A stretch of DNA of 64,000 nt from Pomphorhynchus laevis (GCA_012934845.2 WNNJ02003798.1:124001-188000), one strand, 5' to 3'; shown: positions 22,960 through 34,365, counted from the first letter of the stretch. Numbers and translations are program-made. Notes: generated by a model from the sequence alone, not told the origin.

Positions 22960-24700
22960 TTTTTAATAATGTAAATTATTATAAATATAAATTTACCTGT
23001 GCTTACTTTAAAATTATAATGAATTTAATTTCATAAGCAAAAAACTCGTATAAAAATACTGGGTACAATGTTTCTTTATTTTGGAATTGATTAATGTACA
23101 CCATGGTAACAGATATTAACTTATAAAATAACGTAAAATAATATGAAATGATATAAAATATTTATATATTATGTTAATAACATAATATATAAACTTATAA
23201 AATAATTTTAACTTAACGTTATCATTATTTTGCATGCTGCTTAGACTCACCTGAAATTTTGTAGATCCACTGTTTCACACATTTTTGTACGACTTATCGA
23301 CTAATGCATTTGCTACCAAATATTACCTATGAGAATAATGATTGATATCACGTGATATAAGCATATAATTTGTAACAATGAATCTCATTATTAATATCAA
23401 AATCCATTTTTTCGATTTTTGCGTACAAATAAAAAAAGCGATACAATAACGCTTTTTATTTAAAAAAGTGATACCTTTCTTATTAAATGCGTTTTTTACA
23501 TCAGAAATGATCATTTATTAAATTTTTAAATGATTTTCAAATAGTTTTGGAATTTTTTAAATTATATTTCATTTTATGATTTTCAATGCGCGAGCTAGTT
23601 ACAATTTTTAAATTGAAAGATGTTTTAAAATATAATAAAACAATTAGTTCAAATATTTTTATATACGGTCATGAACTAAATATAATTTCTATTAATATAA
23701 TTCTGGTATTGTTTTATGTAAAAGTAATTAAGAAATTATTAAATGCATTTTTTACACCAAAATAATAAATAAATTAATTTATTTGTTGAAAAATAAAATA
23801 AAATCAATGAAATTACGGATAATAATTAAAATCGTTCTAACCACCTCTAAAGAATATAATATAAAATCAATCTTACCCAGTTTAAAAAAATAGTCTATGT
23901 ACTTTAATATAGTTCTAATACCCATAATTAATATACTTAACTCCATTTAAATAGTTACTTATCTTATTAGAAATAACACTTCATTCCTTTAGTATAATTT
24001 TATAAATTTATAGAAACGTATAAAATGAACAAGGTTTTATCCCGATATATTTTATTCATTTTTGTAATTTTCGGGAGATGATAGCAGGAACTATCGAAAT
24101 ATTGTGACTTATTTGGAATAAAACCGTTTTACTCATTTTATTCGTTCATGTAAATTTATAAAACTATAGGAAATGGATATTTTTGATAGACAAGCAACTA
24201 TTTAACCGAAATTTAACTATATAAATTACGACTATTGAAATGCGATAAATTAGAAAAAAAACTAAAATTTTTATAAATTTACATAAACTGAGAAAGTGAT
24301 TAAAAATGTTTTATTCTAAAAAGAAACTATTTTGATAGTTCCTTCAATGGTCTTTAGGAATTACAAAAGTTTTTAAAGATTAAAACATTAAGTTTGTCAT
24401 TTATACACAATTGAATGTATAAATAGCAAGCAGTTGTATTTAAAAGCATTTATAACTTCTGAAGATGATAAATATAGTAACCTTTTTGGGATAATACTTT
24501 TTTAATCACTCACTTTTCTGTTCCTGCAAATTTATTAAAAATGGAGCTTATCTAATTTATTTTAATCCAATACCATAATTTATAAAATTAAAAGCCAGTG
24601 TGCTTCATTGGAGTATAAATATTGATATAAAAACAGTAATTTATATTTTTTAAATTGTGTAATAATCGATTAGATGATATTTTACGACTTAATAAAATGA
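22960..24700. other. AT-rich region upstream of RFT1
   Basis: No gene is seen. At about 24076-24112 a hammerhead-like relic reads GATGATAG..CTATCGAAATATTG, flanked by short inverted repeats (aaggttttat at about 24031 / ataaaaccgt at about 24118). This is the pattern of a Penelope terminal-repeat remnant. The last 200 bp before 24717 would include the RFT1 promoter and 5' UTR, but no defined element stands out. Confidence 0.45.
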
Positions 24701-24716
24701 TCACTCATTACGATAG

Positions 24717-26303
24717 ATGTCTGAAGATGTCAAACAGAATATAAATGATCAACAGACGGCAACACGCAATTTAACAAGGCTAACAGTAATAAATACGGTT
24801 TTCCAATTTGTAATTCAAATTTCGTTGAAAGCAATAACGTTTCTGGTAAACTCATATCTCATACGTAATGTGGACATGCGAGTAATAGCAATATCAAACG
24901 TTCGCTTAGCGCTTCTGCATTCAAGCATTGTTGGCTTAGGGCGTGACGCTTTTCGAAGAACAGTCCCGAAAGGATTAAATTCATTTAAAAGCGGACAACT
25001 CGTTTATACAGATTATCGAACATTTGTTCAACTATGCTACCCAGTGTCTGTTACATTGTATATTGCGTTGACCACAGCATGGATGTGGACCTCACCAACT
25101 GAGTTAAAACTGGACTACATTCGTCTAGCAACCTTAATATATTCCACGTCTGCCTTAATCGAACTGCTTTCCGAGCCTACAAACTTGATTATGAACGCAC
25201 AGTTAAGATTTAAGGAACAGATGGTGCTAGAAGCTGTTGGAAGCTTTATTCACTGTGCTGTACAGTTCATCCTAGTAGCATTTAAACTTGGTGATCCCCT
25301 AATGGCCTACGCTTACGCACAATTATTAAATTCGATATTTATATTCATAGGAACCATGTTTGCTGAACCAGCTGAAATTAGAATGATTTGTAGAATGACG
25401 ACACTAGATATGCCTCAATTAAATAATCCAATGGTTCGTCGTTGGATTGGATATTACAAGCACACCTTCGCTAAACAGTTCCTAACACAATTCGAGAACT
25501 ACGCGATAACATTCCTTCACATGTGCCCGTCATTGGAAGATCAAGCAACATTTGAAACGATCAACCGTCTAGGTTCTTCAATAGCAAGAATTGCATTGTC
25601 ACCGATTGAGCAAAACTCTTACACACTATATTCTAAATTAGGTCAAGACGCTGTTGATCAACAGCAAAGTAAATATCAAATAAGGAAACATTTAACAACT
25701 GTTTTACGAATAGTGCTAACTGCTTCGATCTGCGCTCTTACAATAACTATCCCATATGCACCGTACTTCACGAAGGCATACGGGCTTCAAAGTGTGATGG
25801 CCGCAAATCTACTTAGACTATTCAATATCTATATTGTCTTATTAGCATGGAACGGTATGACCGAGTGTTTACTGCAGGCTACAGCATCGCCGGAACGCTT
25901 GACGGCACACAGGAATTTTCTATTCCTATGTTCTATCTTAAGCGCAATTTGTTTAATATTGCTGAGTCGCCTATTCAAAATGCACGTCGGACCACAATGC
26001 CTTCTAATATTCAACTGCTTAAATATGTTAATTCGGTGCGTATATAATCAACTATACTGTTCTCGGTGGTTAATGATTAGCGATTTCATGCTACTTAAAG
26101 AAATTGCACCGAACGCAATGATATTGCTTGTCTGCTACCCCATTTGTCTAGCCATAAATTGTAATCAGCAAACTGAATTTCTAAAGGGTGTATTCACCAG
26201 TGTTGCTATATTAGTTCCGTTAATAATTTATACAGAGCGATGTTTAATTGCAGATCTATACAAGTATATAAGTAATCAAGTGTTTCAAATGATCAGGATT
26301 TAA
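24717..26303 (+). CDS. RFT1: RFT1 homologue (ER lipid-linked oligosaccharide protein)
   Basis: A single intronless frame of 528 residues, close to the usual length of about 540. RFT1 is a polytopic ER membrane protein needed for N-glycosylation. It was proposed to flip Man5GlcNAc2-PP-dolichol across the membrane, though the exact role is debated. The N-terminal signature is clear: NSYLIRNVDMRVIAISNVRL and GLGRDAFRRTV (residues about 43-85) match the family's R-x-x-D/P-x-x-LG..NVRLxLL..(S/G)REAFRRA block. About a dozen hydrophobic segments follow, with the MOP-flippase-like repeat PYAPYFTKAYG (about 345) and NGMTECLLQAT in the C-terminal half. The ATG at 24717 gives the expected N-terminus. 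Lack of introns in a gene of this size could reflect lineage-specific intron loss or retroposition. The frame is intact with normal codon use, so it looks functional. Confidence 0.88.
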   Translation: MSEDVKQNINDQQTATRNLTRLTVINTVFQFVIQISLKAITFLVNSYLIRNVDMRVIAISNVRLALLHSSIVGLGRDAFRRTVPKGLNSFKSGQLVYTDYRTFVQLCYPVSVTLYIALTTAWMWTSPTELKLDYIRLATLIYSTSALIELLSEPTNLIMNAQLRFKEQMVLEAVGSFIHCAVQFILVAFKLGDPLMAYAYAQLLNSIFIFIGTMFAEPAEIRMICRMTTLDMPQLNNPMVRRWIGYYKHTFAKQFLTQFENYAITFLHMCPSLEDQATFETINRLGSSIARIALSPIEQNSYTLYSKLGQDAVDQQQSKYQIRKHLTTVLRIVLTASICALTITIPYAPYFTKAYGLQSVMAANLLRLFNIYIVLLAWNGMTECLLQATASPERLTAHRNFLFLCSILSAICLILLSRLFKMHVGPQCLLIFNCLNMLIRCVYNQLYCSRWLMISDFMLLKEIAPNAMILLVCYPICLAINCNQQTEFLKGVFTSVAILVPLIIYTERCLIADLYKYISNQVFQMIRI

Positions 26304-26595
26304 ATGTTCAATGAAGAGTGTGTTTGAAAAACCTTCTAGGCAGTTTTTAACATTTATAATTCTAGTCTCTTAATTCATTTTTTATATAGCTCTTAATATA
26401 ACTTCAGAAAGTTCTGACTTGAAAGGCTGTTCTTAGGACATCAAATGAATTTAAAAACTGACGGAAAAAATCGGTGAAGGATAGTTGACCAACCTCAATT
26501 ATGAATAACCATCTGGCTGTGAAAATTCGATGACGATTTTAACAAACATTTTAATTTATAAGCAAATATAACCTGTTTAAAAGAATGTTAAAAAA

Positions 26596-27900
26596 GATTT
26601 ATTTTTACGTGGCAAATGAGTGCTGGCGCACGCTTACATGACCACCACAACAACAAAATCTAAATCATGTTTCGAGGAGGTGGGTACGGAGGCGACATTT
26701 GAATGCAATAAAGGAGGGAGCGCGGCGGACGTCGACTGAGAGCTGATTTCATGCAAGTGGGGCGGCGACGAGGAAGGATCGGAGACCGTGGTTGTTAGGG
26801 TAGTTGGGAACGTAGAGTAAGATGGAATTACGGGAACGCAGTGTTAGAGATGTGGGACTAGTGTCGTCTAAGAAATATAGGTTGATGAACGATGGGGAGC
26901 CGACAGCGATGAGACGAAAAGTTACGAGAAGGCATAACTTATAAGCTTCTGGTGTGTCAGAAGCTTATAAGAGTGATTTAGAATTGCGATGCCCCCATAA
27001 GAATCCAAGGATTTATAATCACCCTTACCTTCATAGAGAATTTTTATCAAACCGTCTCGCCAAGACGTATGAATTGGAAAACCAAAGAGAAAAGAATTGA
27101 ATAATTTACACCAATAATCTGAAAGAAAATCGACGGTATATTTAAGATGCTCGACACAAAAGTTGTCCGGCCCTTCAGCTTTATTATTTTTCATGAGAGA
27201 TAGAGATCGCATTACTTCGTTAGATGTGAAAGGCAAATTAAGCGGATCGTCGACTTGGTCATCAACAACAATCGAACACAATGGAAGTCTAACAGGAGTA
27301 TCGATATGTAGATGGTGGCGCAGAACATTTTGGAAATGGAGGGACCAATCAGGCAGCGAGATCGTCGAAATACAATTAATCCCTTTTTTCGTTGGTGAGG
27401 CTCTCAGTACCGAGAGCATCACCAACTCTCTTGTTTAAACTAGAAATTTCTTTTCTAAGATAAGTGACCACTGCTCTTAGCTGATACAATTCCTTGGCAT
27501 CAGATTGCAAAGAAGACTGCTGAGCAGAAACCACAGTGGAAGTCTTGTGATAAGTACTCTCGACTTAATCTGCGAGGTACTCTAATTACACTGTAGTTGG
27601 AACACGCCTTATACGTACATTTCATTTCCAGTTTGCACGGAATCAATGTAAAAAGGACGAATTAGGGCACTTTTCTATTTCAATTGCATTATGAGAATTG
27701 TCGTTTGTAAGAACAATCGAAAATGTGCATAACTCAGCAGCATTAGCACTTGGCGAAGTAATTGGCTTATTTGAACAATTTTGCGCCCAACATGAAATGC
27801 AAGCTTTACCAGATCTGACACACACGCAGGCCTTACAAACCGCAGCAAAACCATTACAAGAGAAACATATCACAGAAGAATTTTTCGGCATTTACTGTCT
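26596..27900 (-). pseudogene. LINE fragment: Cys-rich domain, RT piece and 3' hairpin tail
   Basis: Reading the minus strand, a cysteine-rich module (about 27891-27700; CFSCNG..CKACVCVRSGKACISCW) of a kind found N-terminal to RT in some invertebrate LINEs comes first. The frame at 26922-27425 follows with RT blocks NNKAEGPDNFCVEHLKY, SWRDGLIKILYEGKGDY and YGGIAILNHSYKLL. The RT stops before the palm motif, and a 3' region ends at about 26596 in the hairpin tail GCGTGCGCCAGCACTCATTT and an A-rich end. Internal deletion has removed the catalytic centre. RFT1 lies on the other strand 300 bp away. Confidence 0.65.
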
Positions 27901-28084
27901 TTGGCTCTTTTGCTGGCTCTTTGGTTGGCTCACTTCTTGGCTCTTTGGTTGTCTCTCAGCTTGGCTTCTTTCGTTTGTAATCAGTTGTTCTCTCAGCTTG
28001 GATCTCTTCGTTTGAAATCCGATGTTTGTATATATTATTTGTATATATATTAGATTGTATGTTTATTAGATCTCAAAATTTTTT

Positions 28085-28190
28085 CTGAAATAAAAATATG
28101 TGTATATGTATATATGTATATGTATATATGTATATGTATATACATATATGTATATACATATATGTATATATGTATATTAAATAGTTTGAA
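28085..28190. repeat. TATATG/TATACA microsatellite
   Basis: Alternating gtatat, atgtat and acatat units run for about 90 bp, with purine-pyrimidine alternation throughout. Confidence 0.8.
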
Positions 28191-28266
28191 CTTTCCTGGC
28201 AACTTAATTAACTACTTACAATATACTGACGAAGTCCCTAAAAAGGACAAAACGTTTAAATAAATT

Positions 28267-28340
28267 ATGTGTCTTTGCCTGTTTTCTACAATTCCTTAAA
28301 GTCGTATAATTGTATCGTATAATATAATACTATAATACTG
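28267..28340 (+). repeat. Left direct repeat flanking the FLYWCH ORF
   Basis: 'gtgtctttgcctgttttcta' followed by 'ttaaagtcgtataattgtat' recurs at 29401-29480 with few changes. Just upstream (28225-28260) is CTGACGA, a GTCC..GGAC stem, then AAAAC, a degraded hammerhead core of the Penelope type. Confidence 0.65.
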
Positions 28341-28624
28341 CTGAAGCGCAAATTTTATTAACACTTATTTTAAAAAATTTAAACAGTAAAAAATAAAAAG
28401 ATCAAATGAACATAATTTGTAAGTAGAATAGTGTTTATAAAGTATGATAATTTTGATATTCTACATTTCGTCTTTTCAAGGTATAGTACACATTATAGTA
28501 CAACGCACTAAACATAATAGTACAACGCACTATACATTATAGTACGACAAACTATAACGTATATTAAAATATACATAATAGTGCGGTATTAAAGAAGGTA
28601 TAGAGTTTAATAATGTAAATGGAA

Positions 28625-29227
28625 CTATACAGAGGTAAGATAATCGGGCATCAACGGGAAGGGGGAATAATGGGTTAGTTTGCTTCCCTTTAATAAACAT
28701 GAATTTGATGAGCTAAAACAGATGATAAATCTATTAACATCACTTTGTCCAGAATCAAACTGAACAAATAGTTCTCCATCTAGTCCTACATGTAATGAAT
28801 CAGGAATGTCTTGAAATAAGGACATTGTCTTTTTCTTGCAAGCTTTTCTTAATCTGGTTACGGTGTCAAGCATTGTCTTGACTTTAGGCATATACATTAA
28901 ATTTACATCATCTTGTTTAGAGACGGCCAAACTTACGATTTCTTTAGGATTCAGAAAAGAATTTAAAGACTCGGCTTTTATTTCAGAACAAATAAATATT
29001 TTCCTTATTTCATCCTCTTCTAATGGCTCATGAAAATGACATCCCTTGGTATTTACTACAAGATTCTTCATGTTAATGTATATTAAAGCAGAACATGATT
29101 TATTAGTACACCTGTAAGTAGAAATTCCATTTTTAATCGATTTATAAGAGAATTTATTAGATTTATATACTGTTGCCTTGTTTCCACGTGTTGTAAAAAA
29201 GTAGCACTGTTTATTTATTTCTTCCAT
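28625..29227 (-). CDS. FLYWCH-type zinc-finger ORF
   Basis: A 200-codon frame from ATG 29227 to TAG 28625. Residues about 10-60 match a FLYWCH finger: YKSNKFSYKSIKNGISTYRC, then CSALIYINMKNLV and GCHFHEP, with the C-x4-C..H-x-H ligand spacing. FLYWCH fingers bind DNA and occur in host regulators and in the N-termini of Mutator-like transposases. The remaining ~140 residues have no recognised domain, and no transposase core follows. The same frame stays open to 29377 because the segment starting MEEINKQCYFFTTR is repeated upstream (a local duplication at 29219-29390). The ORF sits between direct repeats at 28267-28340 and 29401-29480. It could be a captured host gene, a MULE remnant or a retrocopy. 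Confidence 0.6.
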   Translation of the reverse strand: MEEINKQCYFFTTRGNKATVYKSNKFSYKSIKNGISTYRCTNKSCSALIYINMKNLVVNTKGCHFHEPLEEDEIRKIFICSEIKAESLNSFLNPKEIVSLAVSKQDDVNLMYMPKVKTMLDTVTRLRKACKKKTMSLFQDIPDSLHVGLDGELFVQFDSGQSDVNRFIICFSSSNSCLLKGSKLTHYSPFPLMPDYLTSV

Positions 29228-29400
29228 AGGGGCTAAAAAAATTAATAAAATTTGCGCAAATTGCGGCTTTGGCGCAATTTCATCCTCTTCTAATGGCTCA
29301 TCCTCTTCCATAGGGGAAAAAATAATAAAATTTGCGCGTGTTGTAAAAAAGTAGCACTGTTTATTTATTTCTTCCATAGGGGAAAAAATAATAACATTTG

Positions 29401-29485
29401 CCGTGTCTTTGCCTGTTTTCTACACTTCATTAAAGTCGTATAATTGTATCGTATAATATAATACTATAATACTATAATATCGATT
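29401..29485 (+). repeat. Right direct repeat flanking the FLYWCH ORF
   Basis: The near-identical partner of 28267-28340. Its end is extended by additional 'actataat' units. Confidence 0.65.
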
Positions 29486-29597
29486 ATATAATACTTCATA
29501 TAATCGTATCCTTATGGATCCAGGCACGCAGCTTGAACTCAATGAACAAATGTATATTAAATAAATGTATTTATAAAACTAAATACAAATTTATTTA

Positions 29598-29830
29598 ATG
29601 TGGCAAATGCGTACAAGCTGTACGCTTACAAGTCCACAAAAAAATGAAAAAGTCAAGCAGATAAATTGTTTAAATGGGATCGGGTTTGGCGTTTGAAGCA
29701 CGGCACGGAAGTTGATTGGCGTATATGATGCACTTATTGAGTCTATTAATAATGCAGATAATGCAGTTATTGAGTCTATTTTAATATCACCAGTACGGTC
29801 TTTAATCAATTTAGACCAAAATCATCCTAC
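29598..29830 (-). pseudogene. LINE 3'-end fragment with hairpin tail
   Basis: The minus strand ends in GCGTACAGCTTGTACGCATT then a T/A-rich tail. The hairpin is equivalent to the tails at 18572-18628 and 26596-26650, with both arms altered in step (GCGTGCG..CGCAC versus GCGTAC..GTACGC), so the stem is conserved rather than the sequence. Confidence 0.55.
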
Positions 29831-29856
29831 ATACACTATCAGATGAAAGATTTGAT

Positions 29857-30760
29857 ATGTTGAGCAGAGTATTAGTGAATTTAGAATCACATCTCGATAC
29901 TCTGCAATTGACCATTGCGCAGTTATATAGGGATTTGTCGACTACTCACAAAAGCTGCCAATTCGTTTGCGCGCAAACTATTTATGAAACTTATTTCGGC
30001 AAAGCTGTAGAAACGATGCTTATTTTAGTAGAGAGGTTGAGTCTTATTGTGAATTTGTTTCTCCTGAAAATTTAATTGTATCTGTTAAATCCTCATGGAA
30101 TAGTAGTGATTTTTCTGTTCGAAATTTGTAGCCTACATGCATAAATGTAGTTTATATGACAATCAATTAATAACACCCGACTACAAATCCAATTATTTAT
30201 AAAGAGAGCATAAAACTGACATCTTAGGAAATCAAAGTTCACTTAAATCTCACAACACAGAGAAAAGTTTCCCTTCTCGTGATCGTTGCATTCTAATCGC
30301 AAACGTACCCGAAATTTCCTCTAACGATTACTAAGCTTGTCTGGACTATGACATCGATATAGCTCATAAACACTTGTCAAGTTATTTCAATCTCAATGAA
30401 ATAGGGTCGCTAATTATATACGTCTTATTTCAGCTCGTCGTATTAGTGGTCGATTCCCATGCAACAATATTCACACCCGTATTGGAAGTAGACTTGTAAA
30501 GGCGGTATTTTAAAATTTATTGCAGGTAAAGCATCTGATTAGAAGACGTCCTAAAATCGTAAAATCATAAATTTATATTCAGGATAGATGCCCTGAAGAT
30601 GCTATCAAATATATAAAAGCCCTACAGAACTCAGAAATAAATTAAATGACGGTAAGTCAAATCTTCACATTCAGTATTTTTGTATGTGCCGGTTGAAACC
30701 ACACGTTCGATTGTGCCCTTTATTTCCACTAAATAAGCTATCACATTTCTTGATGCTGAT
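29857..30760 (+). pseudogene. Decayed LINE ORF1-like region
   Basis: An open stretch at 29857-30075 (LNLESHLDTLQLTIAQLYRD.., coiled-coil-like) is followed by broken frames reading RDRCILIANVPEISSNDY, ACLDYDIDIAHKHLSSYFNL and DALKMLSNI. They resemble the ORF1 region that precedes EEP-RT in CR1-like LINEs. Multiple stops are present. Assignment is tentative. Confidence 0.4.
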
Positions 30761-30949
30761 TTTACTTTGTCTGTTAATGCCAATTACTATTCTAATTCAA
30801 ATTGATATCCTCTCTTTGTATACCCATCATTTTTATTGACAAATGCAAGAATTACCAATAAAAAGCTACATGAATTGAAGATTATTGCATCTTAGTACAG
30901 CAAACATTTTACTAAATTCAGTGGTTGGTTTGATATAATCCTCGTGTGG

Positions 30950-31050
30950 TTGTTTGAAACCTATCAGCATCACTGTACACTACAATAAGTTTGGGTGGAC
31001 CTCATCAGCAGTGAGCCCACGCCTACATTTCGTGTTTCGGTCCTGTTACT
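30950..31050 (-). repeat. SINE-tail-like block with permuted hammerhead motif
   Basis: On the minus strand: GGACC-GAAAC..TGTA..CTGATGA-GGTCC at 30997-31043. This is the same order as in the SINE copies at 38540 and 39400 but with a different, still complementary stem II. The tRNA-like head was not recognised here. Confidence 0.5.
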
Positions 31051-31134
31051 GTTCCTGCTGAACTCCTTGTCGCCGAAATGCTGGTTTATATTTGGCTTAT
31101 ATGCCAAATTGCACAATTTGTGTTTTATATTTGG

Positions 31135-31348
31135 TGTGGGCGATAACTAATATTCGCAATTCGAATCCACCACACACCGATTTTTTATTCCGTTCTTATA
31201 CGAAATGTTCACTGGACAGTAAACCGTAAGCTGTCTTGTTTATGTCCTGAGAACATTGTTGAAATGTCCTGTGAACATTTCGTCCAAGAAAGGAATAAAA
31301 AATCGGTGTGTGGTGGATTCAAATTGCGAATATTAGTTATCGCCCACA
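31135..31348. mobile_element. Fold-back (MITE-like) element with ~82-bp inverted arms
   Basis: The arm at 31135-31218 (TGTGGGCGATAACTAATATT.., ..CCACCACACACCGATTTTTT..) is complementary to 31267-31348 with a few mismatches, around a ~48-bp spacer. There is no coding capacity. No convincing target duplication was found, so the superfamily is unknown. Confidence 0.7.
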
Positions 31349-31418
31349 TTAATAGAACACATCCTGATTTTTATATTTCTTGAATTATTTAAATTTAATA
31401 ATTCGAATAATATTGGTT

Positions 31419-31575
31419 TTCTTAATTCAAATATTATTGGTTTTCTTCAAAATCATTTAAATAATTTAATAGATACATATTTTAAACTAGGTTACTATAA
31501 AAATAACATCAAGCACAAAATAGTAAAATGTATAAATCAACACAATAATATTAAAAATAAATTTAAAATCATTAG
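31419..31575 (+). pseudogene. Penelope-like fragment (post-RT linker)
   Basis: It reads GFLQNHLNNLIDTYFKLGYY and onward, almost identical to 10218-10365, and is followed by a dispersed-family piece at 31590-31715. The same succession at two loci argues that the dispersed repeat is the adjacent part of this Penelope family. Confidence 0.55.
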
Positions 31576-31859
31576 CGAATATGGATGAATAATAAATAAT
31601 ATACTTTGTATATTATTTATTATGTTTTGATATAATAATATACTTTGTATATTATTTATTATGTTTTGTTTATTTTATAATTATATTAAATACGTAGACT
31701 CAGTTAGCTGATTTGATTTGTATTTTATTTGCGCTGACGACATTAGTCAACCACAAAACTCGAAATTATCTACAAATTAACTAATGAAAATAAAGAAAAA
31801 ACCATAAAGTTGTCCTGGACGATAAAATATCTCATGGACGATAAAATATCCTCTTTCAA

Positions 31860-33795
31860 AGCTCAACATCCTCTTAAAAATATAGTTCCTGTGGTGGTTT
31901 TCCGCAGTGATCGTAAAAGTGGAAGAGGTGGAGGTGTTATTCTTTATGTGAGCAACGATGTGAAAGTAACTGTTCTTAGCACTTCTTCTGATAAAGTCGA
32001 AAGTTTGTGGTGTCGGGTAAAATTCATGCATACCGCTCCGCTTGTTCTGGGGGTAGTATATCGTTCATCCATGGCCGCAACAGATAGACTGATTGGGGAA
32101 TTAAAACTTTATTCTAAAAGTACCTCCAATGTTTTAATACTTGGTAACTTGAATATGCCTTCGGTTGATTGGAATTCGTATACGGCTTTTCCTACTTGTG
32201 GCCATGCTTCCTATGACCTTCTGAAGTGTATCATCTATTGTGGTTTAACTCAGCATGTCCAAAATTCTACTCGTTTTGCTAGTGACAGTAGATATCTATT
32301 AGATGTATGTTTATCTTCGAACAGTGAGATTATTAACGCTATCCGTTATGATGCCCCGATCGGTATGTCTGATCATTGCGTAGTGATCGTTATGTTAAGG
32401 TTTCAAGAAGAAAATCGAGGTCCATGTGAAAATCAAGTGGTTAGTGCTTTCAAAACTAACACAGACCCAATTCAGCCAATACTTTCAACAGCTTTTTGGC
32501 CAGATCCCACTGTTGTTGGAGTACACGGCGCCTGGAATTACTTTCAGAGAACCTTAGAGTCGCTGCTTATTTTATTCTCTCCACTTAGAAGTAAGACTCG
32601 TCGAAAAGATTCTCCCTGGTTCGATTCTGAGTTTCGTTCAACATTGAGGACTCGTAATTCGATCTTCAATCGCTACAAAGTTGGGGAGTGTAGTTATGAT
32701 GTTTTTAAACAGGCAAGAAATTTATTCAATTCATTGAAGAGAAAGAAGCGGTATGCATTTGAGAATGCATTAGCTAACAAGTGTAAATATGATTTAAAGG
32801 TCCTTTTTCAGTACCTATCAAGTAGGGTATATGTTGATTCTTCGATTTGTCAATATTTTTATGACATTTCCGCAAATGACCCAGCTGAAGAGTTTGCGGC
32901 ACACTATTGCACTTCAGTAGAGCCCGCAAATGAACATGAAAATTTTTGTATGGAATCTAGTGTGCTGAACACTTACTCTGACACGTGTCTTGAGTTAGAC
33001 CTTGACAATTTGATAACGCCAGCTAAAGTCTATTCCGAATTACGCCGTCTAAAAGCAAATAATTCAAGAGGTTGTGACTTACTACCTTCTGTTTATCTGT
33101 GCAGATTAGCAGGCTCAATTTGCGTTCCTCTCGGTGCAATATTTCTCCAGTCAATTTTAGAAAGATATCTTCCTAATGTGTGGAAGCAGTCAATTGTTCT
33201 TCCCTACTTCAAGAAGGGAGATCGCTCTTCCGTCGAGAATTATAGGCCGGTGAGCATTACCTGCATTTGCTGTAGAGTGTTGGAGAGGTTTGTGCATCGC
33301 TACATGGTTGAGATTTTTCGTGTAGGAAAAATTTTAGTCCCTAATCAGCACGGATTTCGGGAGGGTTATTTAACTGTTTCAAATTTGCTTGATGCTCATC
33401 TTGATTGGACAGCGAATAAGGCACACTATACCGATACAGACATTATATTCTTCGACTTTTCAAAAGCTTTTGATAGAGTAGATCATGATCTACTTCTTTA
33501 GAAACTTGTCAATACTGGACTCCCAAACATAATGGTTGATTGGATTAGAGAATTTCTTCGTGATCGTTGCTTTTGAGTACTTTTCGATTGGTCATTGTCG
33601 GTGTCTAGAGAATGTAATATTGGAGTACCTCAAGGTTCAGTTTTGGGTCCGCTTTTATTCAGCATTTATGTTAACGATTTGCCTGGGTGCATTCGCTCTC
33701 GATCATGTTTGTATGCAGATGACTTAAATAAATGGCGGCCCATTCATTCACGTGAGGATGTTGATAATTTCGTGTTGCATTTCCTTATTTTAATA
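31860..33795 (+). pseudogene. CR1/Jockey-group LINE: endonuclease and reverse transcriptase
   Basis: A long frame (to 33501) begins within the EEP endonuclease (GRGGGVILYVSNDVKV; LGVVYRSS; LILGNLNMPSVDW; LLDVCLSS; GMSDHCVV). It runs into the RT (VENYRPVSITCICCRVLE; QHGFREGYLTVSNLL; FFDFSKAFDRVDHDLL). After a TAG at 33499-33501 and a frame change, block C follows ([20 protein letters not shown]) and then LYADD at about 33708-33722. The 5' end of the endonuclease and everything after the palm are missing. Most of the ORF is open, so this is a relatively young but truncated copy. The host-like D in GDFN is N here (GNLN). Confidence 0.85.
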
Positions 33796-34314
33796 ACTAA
33801 TTAATTTATTTATGAACTTATTGTGAGCCAGCTATTTGAGCTAATGCTCGTATGTTGTTGAATGTATAATAATAAAGAGAAATTTTAATTAGTGAAATCC
33901 CGAAGAATTATTCCCAGTCACAGATGTATAAAGACAAAGAATCACAGTGAGACAATATGAGGTGCGAGTCAAAATTATTAGGGATGCCGTCTGAAATTTG
34001 CAAAGTCGTCTGAAATTTGCGGTCTGCGCTGAGGACAACACTATTGTTGATAATTTCCAATAATTGACGATGGTGACGAATACTTCAGACTTGGTTGTTT
34101 CGTTTCGATTTTTAAAAAGATTTTGCACCAGTTCTATTCAAGAAACTTTCCTTTTTTTAAATCCTGTCAACCAATTAACAAGATTTACTCACAAAAATCG
34201 ATTTTTCGAAGGAAAATATTAAATATTAATAATGTATTAATATTAATATTTAAAATTAAATTTAAATATTAATATTTTATTAATATTAAAGAATTATAGT
34301 AGGTGGATTAAAAT

Positions 34315-34365
34315 AAAGGAATATTCTATTTGATATTTCGCTAACTTCTGTTAGCATCTTGATTA
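34315..34365 (-). repeat. Left inverted flank of the second CR1-like LINE
   Basis: The minus strand reads GATGCTAACAGAAGTTAGC then GAAATATC. The plus-strand partner at 37775-37815 is CTGAAGATGCTAAC..GTTAGCGAAATATC. Both keep a perfect GCTAAC/GTTAGC stem followed by GAAAT, a hammerhead-like relic arrangement. Confidence 0.55.
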
